From: Pacificispira sp002696645
Lineage (GTDB): Bacteria > Pseudomonadota > Alphaproteobacteria > UBA8366 > Aestuariispiraceae
NCBI RefSeq assembly: GCF_048892425.1
Contig: NZ_JBLZHU010000005.1
Coordinates: forward strand, 186,001 to 250,000
Length of the DNA: 64,000 nucleotides
Direction: 5' to 3'
Positions within the stretch are counted from its first letter, which is position 1, and the number at the start of each line of letters is the position of its first letter. Both the position numbers and the translations under genes were made by a program. Under the pieces are notes generated by a model. It made no database searches. It was not told the origin of the DNA and saw only the letters and a program-made list of their open reading frames with translations. Of this stretch, positions 52,411 to 61,034 are shown one piece after another.

Positions 52411-52436
52411 TTTTGCATATATATGAATATGCAAAA
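52411..52436. promoter_or_regulatory. Operator repeat 2 before mobile mystery A/B
   Basis: TTTTGCATAT-N6-ATATGCAAAA, perfect ten-base arms. Its centre is 65 bases from that of the first repeat, about six helical turns, which would suit cooperative binding or DNA looping over the promoter between them. Confidence 0.7.
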
Positions 52437-52506
52437 ACGCGCGCAACGCCACATATCACGCTGAATTTCTCAGGTGTTCTCGCAATAGTGGGAAATTAAG
52501 AAAAAA

Positions 52507-52583
52507 TGGTGTCCCCGACAGGAATCGAACCTGTGGCCTTAGGATTAGGAATCCTACGCTCTATCCTACTGAGCTACGAGGAC
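52507..52583 (-). tRNA. tRNA-Arg (anticodon CCT)
   Basis: The minus strand folds as a full cloverleaf: acceptor GTCCTCG with CGGGGAC, D-loop GCTCAGTAGGATAGAGC, anticodon stem around loop TTCCTAA (anticodon CCT), T-loop GGTTCGATTCC, discriminator A and an encoded CCA. A run of six T follows. It reads AGG codons. It is intact and adjoins the mobile mystery pair, with its 3' end facing that pair. Confidence 0.95.
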
Positions 52584-52648
52584 ACGCGACCGGGGCTATA
52601 GCACAGGTCGGATTGGCTTACCAAGTGTCAGTTTTTGCCGGCCCGGCC

Positions 52649-53095
52649 TTACCATGACCCCGTATTGGGCATGGAGCCCCAGGGTTCTTCGACGGCCAGT
52701 TTTTCGCCCCGTTGCAGCAATTCGATGGAGATGCCGTCGGGGGAGCGGATGAAAGCCATGTAGCCGTCGCGGGGCGGGCGGTTAATGGTGACACCCTGAT
52801 GCATCAGGCTTTGGCAGGTCTCGTAAATGTTATCGACGCGGAAGGCCAGATGGCCAAAATTGCGACCGCCCTGATAGTCTTCCGGATCCCAGTTATAGGT
52901 CAATTCCAGCAAGGGCGCGCGCTGGGCATCGGCATTGGCCTTGTCGTCTGGTGCACACAGCATGACCAGGGTGAAGCGGCCTTTTTCGCTTTCCGTGCGG
53001 CTGTGTTCCTGCATGCCCAGCTTGTTGCAATAGAAATCCAGGCTTTCCTCCAGGTTGGAGACGCGCACCATCGTGTGGAGATATTGAAGTCCCAT
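52649..53095 (-). CDS. gloA: Lactoylglutathione lyase (glyoxalase I)
   Basis: A 148-residue VOC-fold enzyme converting the methylglyoxal-glutathione adduct to lactoylglutathione. Metal ligands are in YLHTMVRV, LLELTYNW, GHLAFRV and ISIELLQ, the four expected positions. YCNKLGMQEHSRTESEKGRFTLVML is typical of GloA. The frame opens at 53320 but MGLQYLHTM at 53095 after AGAGGAG is the normal start. The tail (LAVEEPWGSMPNTGSW) is slightly extended. Confidence 0.92.
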   Translation of the reverse strand: MGLQYLHTMVRVSNLEESLDFYCNKLGMQEHSRTESEKGRFTLVMLCAPDDKANADAQRAPLLELTYNWDPEDYQGGRNFGHLAFRVDNIYETCQSLMHQGVTINRPPRDGYMAFIRSPDGISIELLQRGEKLAVEEPWGSMPNTGSW

Positions 53096-53183
53096 GAGCC
53101 AGAAGCTCCTCTTACCAGCGTGAATGTCTGGGCCATTAGGTAGCGGTGCGACCCCTTCAGGGCAACCCCACGACGCGGGATTC

Positions 53184-54494
53184 CTATTGCAGATGACCGA
53201 AAAGCAGCAGGCAGGCCCCGACTGCGGCGGCGATCCCGGCGGCATCTGCGGCGAGCGCGGCAAACAGGGCATGCCGGACGCGACGGATTTGGACCGCCCC
53301 GAAATAGACTGCCAGGACATAGAATGTCGTTTCGGTCGATCCCTGCAATGTCGTGACCAGATAGCCTGTATAGCTGTCGGGCCCGACCGTCGGGTCAGTG
53401 ATTATGGCGACCATGATGCCATAGGCGCCAGAGCCGCTGAGCGGGCGCATCAGGGCCATGGGCAAGGCTTCTGCAGGCAGGCCAAAGGGGGCGGTGATCA
53501 GGCCGATGGGTTCTATCAACAGCGCCATCGCGCCAGACGCCCGGAACATGCCAACCGCCACCAGGATGGCGACCAGATAGGGGATGATCTTGATCGCAAC
53601 GCCAAAGCCGTCTTTTGCGCCCTCCACAAAGCTTTCATAGATCGGCACGCCGCGCAGCATGCCGAAGCTGAGAAAGGCGATCATCAGGCCGGGAATAATC
53701 CAGGGGGCAATGGCGGGACCATAGAAGATCGTCAGGGGGACGAAACCGATCAACGCGCCCAAAGCCAGGGCAGAGGCCCAAAGTGGATAGGCCGCGCTGG
53801 CATCTGCGGGCAGGGCTTCTTGTGGCTCGGTCGGGTCTTCTGGCTGAGTCAGCGCATCGTGTGCGGGGGTTTTGAAACGACCCTGCAGCAGTTTTGCGGT
53901 GATAATGGCAATTGTGGTGGAACAGATTGTTGCAATCAGGGTGGTGGAGACGATACCGGCCGGATCGTTGGAGCCAGAGGCGGCACGGATCGCAATCACG
54001 CCGGTGGGCAGCAGCGTGACGGAGGATGTGTTGATCGCCAGGAACAGCGCCATGGCATTGGTGGCGGTCCCCTTATGGGGGTTCAGGCGATCCAGTTCCT
54101 GCATTGCGCGAATGCCAAACGGGGTGGCTGCATTGCCCAGGCCCAGGGCATTGGCGGAGATATTCATGATCATCGCCCCCATGGCCGGATGGTCGGCGGG
54201 AACGTCGGGGAACAGGCGCACCATCAAGGGGCGCAGCAGTTTCGCGATGATGCGCAACAGGCCGCCAGCCTCCGCCACCTTCATCAATCCCAGGAACAGC
54301 GCCATGACGCCGATGAGGCCCAAAGCCAGGGTGACGGAAGCTTCCGCCGTGCTGATCATCGACAGGCCCAAATGCTCCATCGGGGCCTTGGCGGCTTCTT
54401 CGCCTGCGGCCACAATCGGGGTTACCCAGGTCACCTGTTGATAGGCCGCGACCACAAATGAGATAGCGACCATGGCGAAGAATATATAGTTCAT
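53184..54494 (-). CDS. Fused spore maturation protein SpmA-SpmB (nucleoside-recognition domains)
   Basis: A 436-residue membrane protein joining two units that are separate SpmA and SpmB proteins in Bacillus. The first unit has LMKVAEAGGLLRIIAKLLRPLM and MNISANALGLGNAATPFGIRAMQEL; the second begins near LWASALALGALIGFVP and has GAKDGFGVAIKIIPYLVAILVAVGMFRASG and SGSGAYGIM. Each has a nucleoside-recognition (Gate) domain. It is common in non-sporing bacteria, where its role is unknown. GAGGATGGGG precedes the ATG. Confidence 0.9.
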   Translation of the reverse strand: MNYIFFAMVAISFVVAAYQQVTWVTPIVAAGEEAAKAPMEHLGLSMISTAEASVTLALGLIGVMALFLGLMKVAEAGGLLRIIAKLLRPLMVRLFPDVPADHPAMGAMIMNISANALGLGNAATPFGIRAMQELDRLNPHKGTATNAMALFLAINTSSVTLLPTGVIAIRAASGSNDPAGIVSTTLIATICSTTIAIITAKLLQGRFKTPAHDALTQPEDPTEPQEALPADASAAYPLWASALALGALIGFVPLTIFYGPAIAPWIIPGLMIAFLSFGMLRGVPIYESFVEGAKDGFGVAIKIIPYLVAILVAVGMFRASGAMALLIEPIGLITAPFGLPAEALPMALMRPLSGSGAYGIMVAIITDPTVGPDSYTGYLVTTLQGSTETTFYVLAVYFGAVQIRRVRHALFAALAADAAGIAAAVGACLLLFGHLQ

Positions 54495-54674
54495 TGACGC
54501 CCCATCCTCTGTTTACATCAGCAGCGCGCGATTCGAAGAATTTGTCGAGCAGGTCACATCAGTTTCATCCGGGTCTGCCCTAGTGCCGGGGGATTTCCCC
54601 TTGCATGACTGCGCCAGTTCACGCTCAATTCCGGTGTCTTTGGGATTCTATCGGTTGGGTATTGGGGGCGTTGT

Positions 54675-56108
54675 ATGCGGATCAGGACGATTCTCTGGGC
54701 AGTTCTGCCCTGTATCGCCATTCTGGGGCTCGTCCCATCGGCTTTCGCCCATACGTCAGAAAGCGGCTATATCCTGTTATTGCCCACCGAATATTATCTG
54801 CTGGGCGGTACGCTGTCGGTTGCCTTGTCTTTTCTGATCCTGTCGCTAACAGCCCCGAAAGCCGTGGTTGCGGGGTATCAGGGCCACCTGTCGCTGCCTT
54901 GGATTCCAGCGGGGGTGTTCGACACCGTGTTATCTGCGGTCGGGTTCTTTCTGTTTGCCGGATTGTTGTATTGCGGTGTTGAGGGCGCGCGCGATCCCCT
55001 GACAAATCCATTGCCCATGGTGATATGGTCTGTGGGATGGGTCGGTGTGACGGTTGCCCATGCGGTGTTTGGAAATTTCTGGTCGGTGTTGAACCCCTGG
55101 CGATTTCCGGTCCGGGTGCTGCGTCGACTTGCAGGCGCTGCGCCAGAAGGAAAGGGACCAGTCGCCCTGCCTGATTGGGTTAAGGGATGGCCCGCTATAG
55201 TACTGTTGATGGGGATCGCCTGGTATGAATTGGTGTCTTTATCACCAGAGGATCCCGACCTTCTGGCCTTTTGGGTTTCGGTCTATTGGGTCATTGGATT
55301 CATCGGCTGTCTGATCTTTGGAGAGGCCGTCTGGTTGCGTTCAGGCGAACCGCTTTCTGTCCTGTTTCGCTATCTATCGCTGTTGGCACCATTCTCTGTG
55401 GAGACGAAGGAGGGGGGGCAGCGGGTCCTGCTCTTGTCTAAACCGGGCAGGCGGGTGCTTGAGGCAGAGCCTCCGACCGTGCCCTTCATGCTGTTTCTGC
55501 TGCTCAGTCTGGCAACGGTCAGTTTTGATGGTCTTAGTATGACATTCTGGTGGTTGGGCCTGAATGATATCAATCCGCTTGAATTTCCCGGACGCTCTGC
55601 GGTGACAGGGATCAACACGGTTGGATTGGTATTGGCCTGGACTGGACTTGCCTGTCTGTATTGTGCGGCAGTCTGGACGGGGGAGAGGCTGCGCGGTGTC
55701 CAGGATGCAAGACCTGCATTGGGCCTGATGGTGTTGTCGATCCTGCCGATCTCTTTAGCATACCATTTCTCTCACTACCTGACCTATTTTCTGGTAAACG
55801 GGCAATGGGTGCTGATCGCGCTGAATGATCCGCTTGCCACTGGCGCGAACCTGTTTGGCTTACAGGGCTTTCGGGTGACGACATCCTTTCTGAACATGCC
55901 AGATACCGTAGAGAGAATCTGGCAGGCTCAAGTTGCCGCAATTACCATTGGTCATATCTGGGCGGTCATCCTGGCTCATGGGCTGAGTCATCGTCTGGCC
56001 GGTGGTCGGGCGTCAAGGCATCTGATCGGGCAAATCCCTCTTGGTATGCTGATGGTGGGGTATACTTTGTTTGGATTGTGGCTTCTATCCTCTCCCACAG
56101 GGGGATAA
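54675..56108 (+). CDS. Polytopic membrane protein, unassigned
   Basis: A 477-residue protein with an N-terminal signal-like segment (ILWAVLPCIAILGLVPSAFA) and about eleven further membrane helices. Conserved-looking motifs are HTSESGYILLLPTEYY, NFWSVLNPWRFP, WYELVSLSPEDP, ISLAYHFSHYLTYF and the late AVILAHGLSHRLAGG. Several histidines face the membrane boundary (HAVFGNF, YHFSHY, GHIW, AHGLSH), suggesting metal or haem binding. It recalls the proteins annotated as 'fenitrothion hydrolase' in actinobacteria, but that label says little. It stands alone between SpmAB and the Liv operon. Confidence 0.7.
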   Translation: MRIRTILWAVLPCIAILGLVPSAFAHTSESGYILLLPTEYYLLGGTLSVALSFLILSLTAPKAVVAGYQGHLSLPWIPAGVFDTVLSAVGFFLFAGLLYCGVEGARDPLTNPLPMVIWSVGWVGVTVAHAVFGNFWSVLNPWRFPVRVLRRLAGAAPEGKGPVALPDWVKGWPAIVLLMGIAWYELVSLSPEDPDLLAFWVSVYWVIGFIGCLIFGEAVWLRSGEPLSVLFRYLSLLAPFSVETKEGGQRVLLLSKPGRRVLEAEPPTVPFMLFLLLSLATVSFDGLSMTFWWLGLNDINPLEFPGRSAVTGINTVGLVLAWTGLACLYCAAVWTGERLRGVQDARPALGLMVLSILPISLAYHFSHYLTYFLVNGQWVLIALNDPLATGANLFGLQGFRVTTSFLNMPDTVERIWQAQVAAITIGHIWAVILAHGLSHRLAGGRASRHLIGQIPLGMLMVGYTLFGLWLLSSPTGG

Positions 56109-56241
56109 AGTGGCAAAATCGATCACAGACACTAGACACAAATTCATTTGTATGCGTACGATTTTTCCAAAGACCGTCGCATGCTTGGGTAAAGCCGGTA
56201 GACGAGTCTACAAACATCAAGTCTGAACAGGAGACTTCGCG

Positions 56242-57558
56242 ATGACTGAACAGAAGACAAACAGCACCAAGACCAAGCACTTTACGCGTCGGGACACGCT
56301 GAAAACACTAGGGGCTGCGGCTGGCTTGGCCGCCGGGTCTCAACTGATGCCGCTGTCGGGTCGATATGCCCAGGCACAGAGCAGCGTGCCGATTAAGATC
56401 GGGTTCCAGGCCCACCGCACCGGCATTGGAGCTTCCTATGGTCGCTGGTACGAGCGCACCACAATGGCGGCGGCGCAGTTGATCAATGACGCGGGCGGGA
56501 TCAATGGTCGCCCTATTGAAATCGTGACAGAAGATGATGGCACGGATCCCAAGCGCGGCGCGGAAGTGGTCGAAAAATTTGCCATTCAGCACAAGACCGA
56601 TATCGTATTTGGCACCTTGTTCAGCCATGTCGTGATCGGGTCCGCCCCGCGCGCAGGCGAATTGAAGATCCCGTATTTTGTGGTCAGCGAGGGACACCAT
56701 GTCGCCAGTGGCAAGCTGAACCGCTATGTCCTGCAGCCCGGCATTACGGATGTGAAAAGCCAGGTTCAATCCATGGCACCCTGGGTTGGCAGCAATCTGG
56801 GTAAGAAAGTCACGATGATCTTCCCGGACTTTGCCTTTGGCCATGACCACCGCGACTATTTCTCTGCGGCCATTGCAGCGCAGGGTGGTGAGGTGATTGA
56901 GAAGATTGCAATTCCACCGACGGAGCAGTCCTTCTTCAAATACTTCCCCCGCATCCCCAAGGAAACCGAGGTCCTGTACCATGTCATGGTCGGGCCGGGT
57001 GTTTTGACCTTTGTGAAGGAATTGGGCGAATTCTTTGGCAGCGACCGTCCGCAAATCTTCGGCTTTATCGACAGTCTGGAAGCGGTTGATCTGGCCAATC
57101 CGGGTCTGGAAGCACTGGAAGGCACCTATTTCTGGGAAGGCTTCCCGCGCTATGCCCAGAATGACGGGGCTAATCCGCATGATGCCTTCTATCGGGAAAA
57201 GGTCGGCGTTGATGCAAATGGGGCCAGCCTGAGCGATCCGAAGGATATTTCCACCTATGCCCATATGTTTGGGTGCTGGGAGACCCTGTATATCATTAAG
57301 CAGGGTATGGAAGCGGCAGACTATAAAGGTCCGGCGGATCGCGCCAAATTGATCGAAGCGGTTGAGAGCTTCACGGACTTCCCAGAAGGTCCGGAACATC
57401 CGCAAGGTGCGAAGATGTTTAATGGTCAGACCCACCAAGTCTTCGGCATTCAGAATATCAGTCAGGTCACCGATGGGAAATTAAAGGTGGTACACCGTAC
57501 CTCCATCGAAGACAGCCTGTATGAGCCGGAAGTCGACTATACGAAGATGGCATTCTAG
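56242..57558 (+). CDS. Liv/urea-type ABC transporter substrate-binding protein
   Basis: A 438-residue periplasmic binding protein of the branched-chain amino acid/amide family. The twin-arginine signal is FTRRDTLKTLG (R16-R17) with GAAAGLAAGSQLM after it. The mature part opens VPIKIGFQAHRTGIGASYGRW, followed by GGINGRPIEIVTEDDGTDPKRGAEVVEKF and IPYFVVSEGHHV. The insert and length are nearer to amide/short-chain or aromatic binders than to LivJ. AGGAG lies before the ATG. It heads the importer operon. Confidence 0.88.
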   Translation: MTEQKTNSTKTKHFTRRDTLKTLGAAAGLAAGSQLMPLSGRYAQAQSSVPIKIGFQAHRTGIGASYGRWYERTTMAAAQLINDAGGINGRPIEIVTEDDGTDPKRGAEVVEKFAIQHKTDIVFGTLFSHVVIGSAPRAGELKIPYFVVSEGHHVASGKLNRYVLQPGITDVKSQVQSMAPWVGSNLGKKVTMIFPDFAFGHDHRDYFSAAIAAQGGEVIEKIAIPPTEQSFFKYFPRIPKETEVLYHVMVGPGVLTFVKELGEFFGSDRPQIFGFIDSLEAVDLANPGLEALEGTYFWEGFPRYAQNDGANPHDAFYREKVGVDANGASLSDPKDISTYAHMFGCWETLYIIKQGMEAADYKGPADRAKLIEAVESFTDFPEGPEHPQGAKMFNGQTHQVFGIQNISQVTDGKLKVVHRTSIEDSLYEPEVDYTKMAF

Positions 57559-57579
57559 GGACCTTGGAAAGACCCCGTC

Positions 57580-57660
57580 GCCCCGGACGTGATCCGGGGC
57601 CCAGTGCGAATGGCAGGAAATGTCCGGGTTGCTCTGGAGTCCTGACTGCGCGGAATGACG
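57580..57660 (+). repeat. Composite palindromic repeat, copy 1
   Basis: Part one is the hairpin GCCCCGGA-CGTGA-TCCGGGGC (57580-57600) followed by CCAG. Part two (57632-57660) begins CTCTGGAGTCCTGACTGCG and ends GGAATGACG. The same two parts occur in reverse at 61035-61119. Both parts resemble short repeats common in alphaproteobacterial genomes. Confidence 0.7.
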
Positions 57661-57676
57661 GGACATGGTGCGGTTT

Positions 57677-57701
57677 CCTCTCTCCCACCTTGGGAGAGAG
57701 G
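57677..57701 (+). promoter_or_regulatory. Hairpin covering the livH ribosome binding site
   Basis: CCTCTCTCCCA (57677-57687) pairs perfectly with TGGGAGAGAGG (57691-57701) over the three-base loop CCT. The 3' arm holds the AGAGAGG that would serve as ribosome site for the ATG at 57712. It could lower livH translation, or act as the stop for the binding-protein transcript. Confidence 0.5.
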
Positions 57702-57711
57702 AACTTCAGAG

Positions 57712-58635
57712 ATGAAGCTCCGGAATTCTATCCGGCAAGGACAATTTGATTCCATGGATTTTGGACCCTATTTGCTTCTCGCCTCGCTGGAAGGGGCTGT
57801 TCAGGCAGCGGTTTTGGCACTGACAGCCCTGGGCCTGTCGCTGGTGTTTGGTGTCATGCGCGTGGTGAATGTCGCCCATGGCGAGTTCTTTATGTTAGGC
57901 GCTGTGCTGGCCTGGTGGATTTCCAGTCTGTTGACCGGCACGCCGCTGTTTGGGTTTCTGGCGGCGCTGATTTTTGCCCCCCTGATCGTCGGGGGGCTGG
58001 CGGCTGTCGCAGATCGCCTGATCTTGAAGCGCCTGAAGTATGATCCGGAGGCGACAATCGTCGCCACGATAGGGTTGCTGTATATTATCCAGCAGGGGGC
58101 CCTGACGCTGTATGGGCCCGATGCACGCCCGGTCGCAGCCCCGTTTGATTTTCGTGTCAGCTTCCCGTGGTTTGGCTATTCCGGGTATAAGATTTCGGTG
58201 ATCCTGACCTGTATGGTGATGCTTTTGGGTGTCTGGGCCTTGCTGACCCGAACCCGCATCGGCCTGATCATGCGGGCGACCCAATATGACAGAGAGACCG
58301 CCCAGGCTTTCGGCATCCCTGTTGCGCGGGTCTATACGGGTGTTTTTGCCTTTGGGGCGATGCTGGCCGCCGTGGCGGCCGTGTTGATCGTGCCGACACA
58401 GCAGGCCTATTACCTGATGGGCCTGGATCCGCTGTTGCTGTCCTTTATTGTGGTCATTATCGGCGGGTTGGGCAGTTTGAAAGGGACCGTGCTGGCCGCC
58501 GTTGTGATCGGGTTAAGCGATGGGATCATAACAATCTTTTTTGACCCGACATTGGCGAAGATCCTCTCCACAATTCTGGTCGCGATGATTCTGGTCTTCC
58601 GACCAACGGGCCTGTTCGGGACGGCAACGCGATGA
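57712..58635 (+). CDS. livH: Branched-chain amino acid-type ABC permease LivH
   Basis: A permease of 307 residues (or 293 if begun at 57754). ALGLSLVFGVMRVVNVAHGEFFMLGA is the LivH hallmark; VIIGGLGSLKGTVLAAVVIGLSDGI closes the conserved part. About eight helices. The ATG at 57712 has a well-spaced AGAGG but its codons (MKLRNSIRQGQF) are not family-like; ATG 57754 begins MDFGPYLLLAS. It overlaps livM by ATGA. Confidence 0.9.
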   Translation: MKLRNSIRQGQFDSMDFGPYLLLASLEGAVQAAVLALTALGLSLVFGVMRVVNVAHGEFFMLGAVLAWWISSLLTGTPLFGFLAALIFAPLIVGGLAAVADRLILKRLKYDPEATIVATIGLLYIIQQGALTLYGPDARPVAAPFDFRVSFPWFGYSGYKISVILTCMVMLLGVWALLTRTRIGLIMRATQYDRETAQAFGIPVARVYTGVFAFGAMLAAVAAVLIVPTQQAYYLMGLDPLLLSFIVVIIGGLGSLKGTVLAAVVIGLSDGIITIFFDPTLAKILSTILVAMILVFRPTGLFGTATR

Positions 58636-59579
58636 GCGGGGTCTTTAACAAGGCATTGATGGTGCATTTGGGCCTGATCGTCGTACTGCTGGCGCTGCAT
58701 TTCATTCTGCCGGCCTATCACCATGTCAGCCTGGCACGCATCATGGTGTTGGCTGTCTATGCGCTGGGGTTCAATCTGCTCTTTGGCTATACCGGGTTGC
58801 TCAGCCTGGGCCATGCACTGTTCTTCGCAGCGGGTCTGTATGGCGCAGGCCTGTCGATGCAGTTCTTCCAATGGACGGCGGGGCCGGGTTTCGTTTTCGG
58901 CCTGTTCTGTGCCATCGCGGTGGCGACGCTGATCGGTATGCTGGCCCTGCGCACGGTGGGCGTGTCGTTCATGATTGTGACCATGATGTTCGCCCAGGTC
59001 GGGTATCTGTTGATCCTGTATTACAACGAATACACAAGGGGCGATGAAGGCTTCGTGATCCTGCGGGAATTGCGGGTCTTAGGCCCCCTTGATCTGTCGG
59101 CGGAAGATACGCGCTATCTGGTGGCCTTGGCCTTATTGGCGGCGGCGATCTTAATCAAGCTGGCGCTGGTGCGCTCTCCAACCGGGCGTATCCTGATCGC
59201 TATTCGAGAAAATGAGGAGCGCACCCGGATGCTGGGTTATGACCCGTTCCGGTACAAGTTGATGGCGATGGTGATTTCCGGCGCTTTTGCGGGGGCCGCT
59301 GGGGCAGCCTATGGGATTCTGTTTGGTTATGTCGGGGCCAGTTTCGCGTCCATCCAGTATTCTATTCTGCCCCTGTTATATGTTCTGATGGGCGGGGCTG
59401 GTGTGGTGCTGGGGCCATTGTTGGGGACGATTGCAATGTTCTATCTGATTGATATCGCAAGCGGGATGACCTCTGCCTATCTGTTTTTTGTGGGGCTTGC
59501 CCTGGTATTGTTGATCCTGGTCGCCCCAAAGGGCCTGTTGGGAACTGTGCGAGAACGGTGGGTACCGTGGCTGCCATGA
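58632..59579 (+). CDS. livM: Branched-chain amino acid-type ABC permease LivM
   Basis: A 315-residue permease: ALGFNLLFGYTGLLSLGHALFFAAGLYGAG is diagnostic, and RILIAIRENEERTRMLGYDPFRYKLMAMVISGAFAGAAG is the EAA-like contact with the ATPase. It partners LivH. It overlaps both neighbours by ATGA (58632-58635 and 59576-59579). Confidence 0.92.
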   Translation: MSGVFNKALMVHLGLIVVLLALHFILPAYHHVSLARIMVLAVYALGFNLLFGYTGLLSLGHALFFAAGLYGAGLSMQFFQWTAGPGFVFGLFCAIAVATLIGMLALRTVGVSFMIVTMMFAQVGYLLILYYNEYTRGDEGFVILRELRVLGPLDLSAEDTRYLVALALLAAAILIKLALVRSPTGRILIAIRENEERTRMLGYDPFRYKLMAMVISGAFAGAAGAAYGILFGYVGASFASIQYSILPLLYVLMGGAGVVLGPLLGTIAMFYLIDIASGMTSAYLFFVGLALVLLILVAPKGLLGTVRERWVPWLP

Positions 59580-60313
59580 CGACATTATTGCAAACCAGAA
59601 ACCTGTCGAAGAATTTTGGCGGCCTAGCGGCAGTTCAGTCTGTTGATTTTGATCTGCAGCAGGGTGAAATCCGGGCCATTATCGGGCCGAATGGGGCGGG
59701 GAAATCCACCCTGGTTGGGTTGATCAGCGGACGTATTGCGCCCAGTGCTGGAACCATCGCCTTTCAGGGGCAATCCATTACCAGATTGCCTGCCCATGCC
59801 CGTGTTGCGCGGGGAATTGCCTATACATTCCAGATCACCAGCATTTTTGCCAATCTGACATGTCGCGAAAACATCCTGTTGCCTGCCCAGCGCGCGGCGG
59901 TGGCGGCATCTGGAGTGTTCGGGCGCGTGGACGAGGCAGCCCTGATCACCCGCGCGGATGAGGTATTGGCCCGGGTCGGACTGCGTGATCAGGCCGATAC
60001 CAAGGCAAAAGAGATGGCCTATGGGCATCAGCGTTTGCTGGAGGTTGGCATGGGCTTGGCGCTGGACGCGAAATTATTGATTCTGGATGAGCCGACACAG
60101 GGCCTGGCGGATTCCGAAATTGCCAATTTTATTGATCTGATCCGTGCGGTTTCCAAGGATACGACAATCCTGTTGATTGAACATAATATGACGGTCGTGA
60201 TGGATCTGGCCCAGCGCATCACGGTGATGAATTTTGGCGAGGTGCTGGCGGAAGGCACGCCAGAAGAGATTCGCGCCAATCATGCTGTTCAAACCGCGTA
60301 TCTGGGGGGATAG
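59576..60313 (+). CDS. livG: Liv-type ABC ATP-binding protein LivG
   Basis: A 245-residue ATPase. Walker A GPNGAGKSTL, then TRLPAHARVARGIAYTFQ, a signature-like KEMAYGHQRLLEVGMGLAL (in place of SGGQ, usual for LivG branches acting on urea/amide substrates) and Walker B LLILDEPTQGLAD. The start at 59576 shares ATGA with livM; the open frame starts at 59558. The altered signature (AYGHQR) is a family trait of some members. Confidence 0.9.
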   Translation: MTTLLQTRNLSKNFGGLAAVQSVDFDLQQGEIRAIIGPNGAGKSTLVGLISGRIAPSAGTIAFQGQSITRLPAHARVARGIAYTFQITSIFANLTCRENILLPAQRAAVAASGVFGRVDEAALITRADEVLARVGLRDQADTKAKEMAYGHQRLLEVGMGLALDAKLLILDEPTQGLADSEIANFIDLIRAVSKDTTILLIEHNMTVVMDLAQRITVMNFGEVLAEGTPEEIRANHAVQTAYLGG

Positions 60314-60316
60314 GCG

Positions 60317-61012
60317 ATGCTGACAGTCACGGATATCGATTGTTTCTATGGCGATGTGCAGGTGTTGCGGAAATTTTCACTGTCAGCTGCCTCTGGGGAA
60401 ATCCTGTGTCTGCTTGGGCGCAATGGCGCGGGGAAGACGACGGCACTGAAAGCAATCATGGGTCTGGTGCCGCCGCGTTTGGGCACAGTGCTTGTCGATG
60501 ATGTTGATCTGACAAAACTACCGGCCCATGCCGCCCCGAAATACGGATTGGGCTATGTCCCCCAGGGGCGACGGCTGTTTTCGGAGCTGACGGTTTCGGA
60601 GAATATTGACATTGGCCTGATGGCGACCGGGCAGGGAAAGCCGACCCGCGATCGGGTGCTGGACCTGTTTCCAGTCTTGCGTGAACGGCTGTCCCAGGTG
60701 TCCGGCAAGTTAAGCGGGGGGGAACAGCAAATGCTGGCCATGGCCCGCGCCTTGTGCACGGAACCCAAGGTTCTGTTGATGGACGAACCGACGGAAGGAT
60801 TACAGCCTTCCATGATTTCCAAGATTCGAGAGGTCGTCCTGTCCCTGAAACAGACTGGCGTTGCCGTCGTTCTGGTGGAACAGCGCGTTGATGCCGTCCT
60901 ACCGGTCGCTGACTACGTCGCCTTCATCGAAAACGGTGTTAACCGAGACGTCGTTCCGGTGCAGCAATTGCGGGATGACCCAAGCCTGCTGCACCGTTAT
61001 GTCGGTGTTTGA
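60317..61012 (+). CDS. livF: Liv-type ABC ATP-binding protein LivF
   Basis: A 231-residue ATPase with Walker A GRNGAGKTTA, the LivF-type segment GLGYVPQGRRLFSELTVSENI, signature LSGGEQQMLAMARAL and Walker B VLLMDEPTEGLQP. It ends the importer operon three bases after livG begins its gap. The last bases (60994-61012) and those just beyond are duplicated downstream at 61133-61158. Confidence 0.92.
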   Translation: MLTVTDIDCFYGDVQVLRKFSLSAASGEILCLLGRNGAGKTTALKAIMGLVPPRLGTVLVDDVDLTKLPAHAAPKYGLGYVPQGRRLFSELTVSENIDIGLMATGQGKPTRDRVLDLFPVLRERLSQVSGKLSGGEQQMLAMARALCTEPKVLLMDEPTEGLQPSMISKIREVVLSLKQTGVAVVLVEQRVDAVLPVADYVAFIENGVNRDVVPVQQLRDDPSLLHRYVGV

Positions 61013-61019
61013 ACGGGCA
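60994..61019. repeat. 26-base direct repeat, copy 1 (livF 3' end)
   Basis: The livF end from CCGTTATGTCGGTGTTTGAA through the stop and six further bases matches 61133-61158 at 25 of 26 bases (one C/G change). The two copies lie 139 bases apart and enclose composite repeat copy 2. Confidence 0.85.
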
Positions 61020-61034
61020 GTCTGTATGAATATT

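Noticed and set aside
53124..54461. 445-codon plus-strand frame over the SpmA-SpmB gene
   Set aside because: Glycine/glutamine/histidine-rich shadow of a real membrane protein gene, with no ribosome site or domain.
56308..57438. 376-codon antisense frame over the Liv-type binding protein
   Set aside because: Complementary strand of a clear Tat-exported binding protein; no recognisable motifs.
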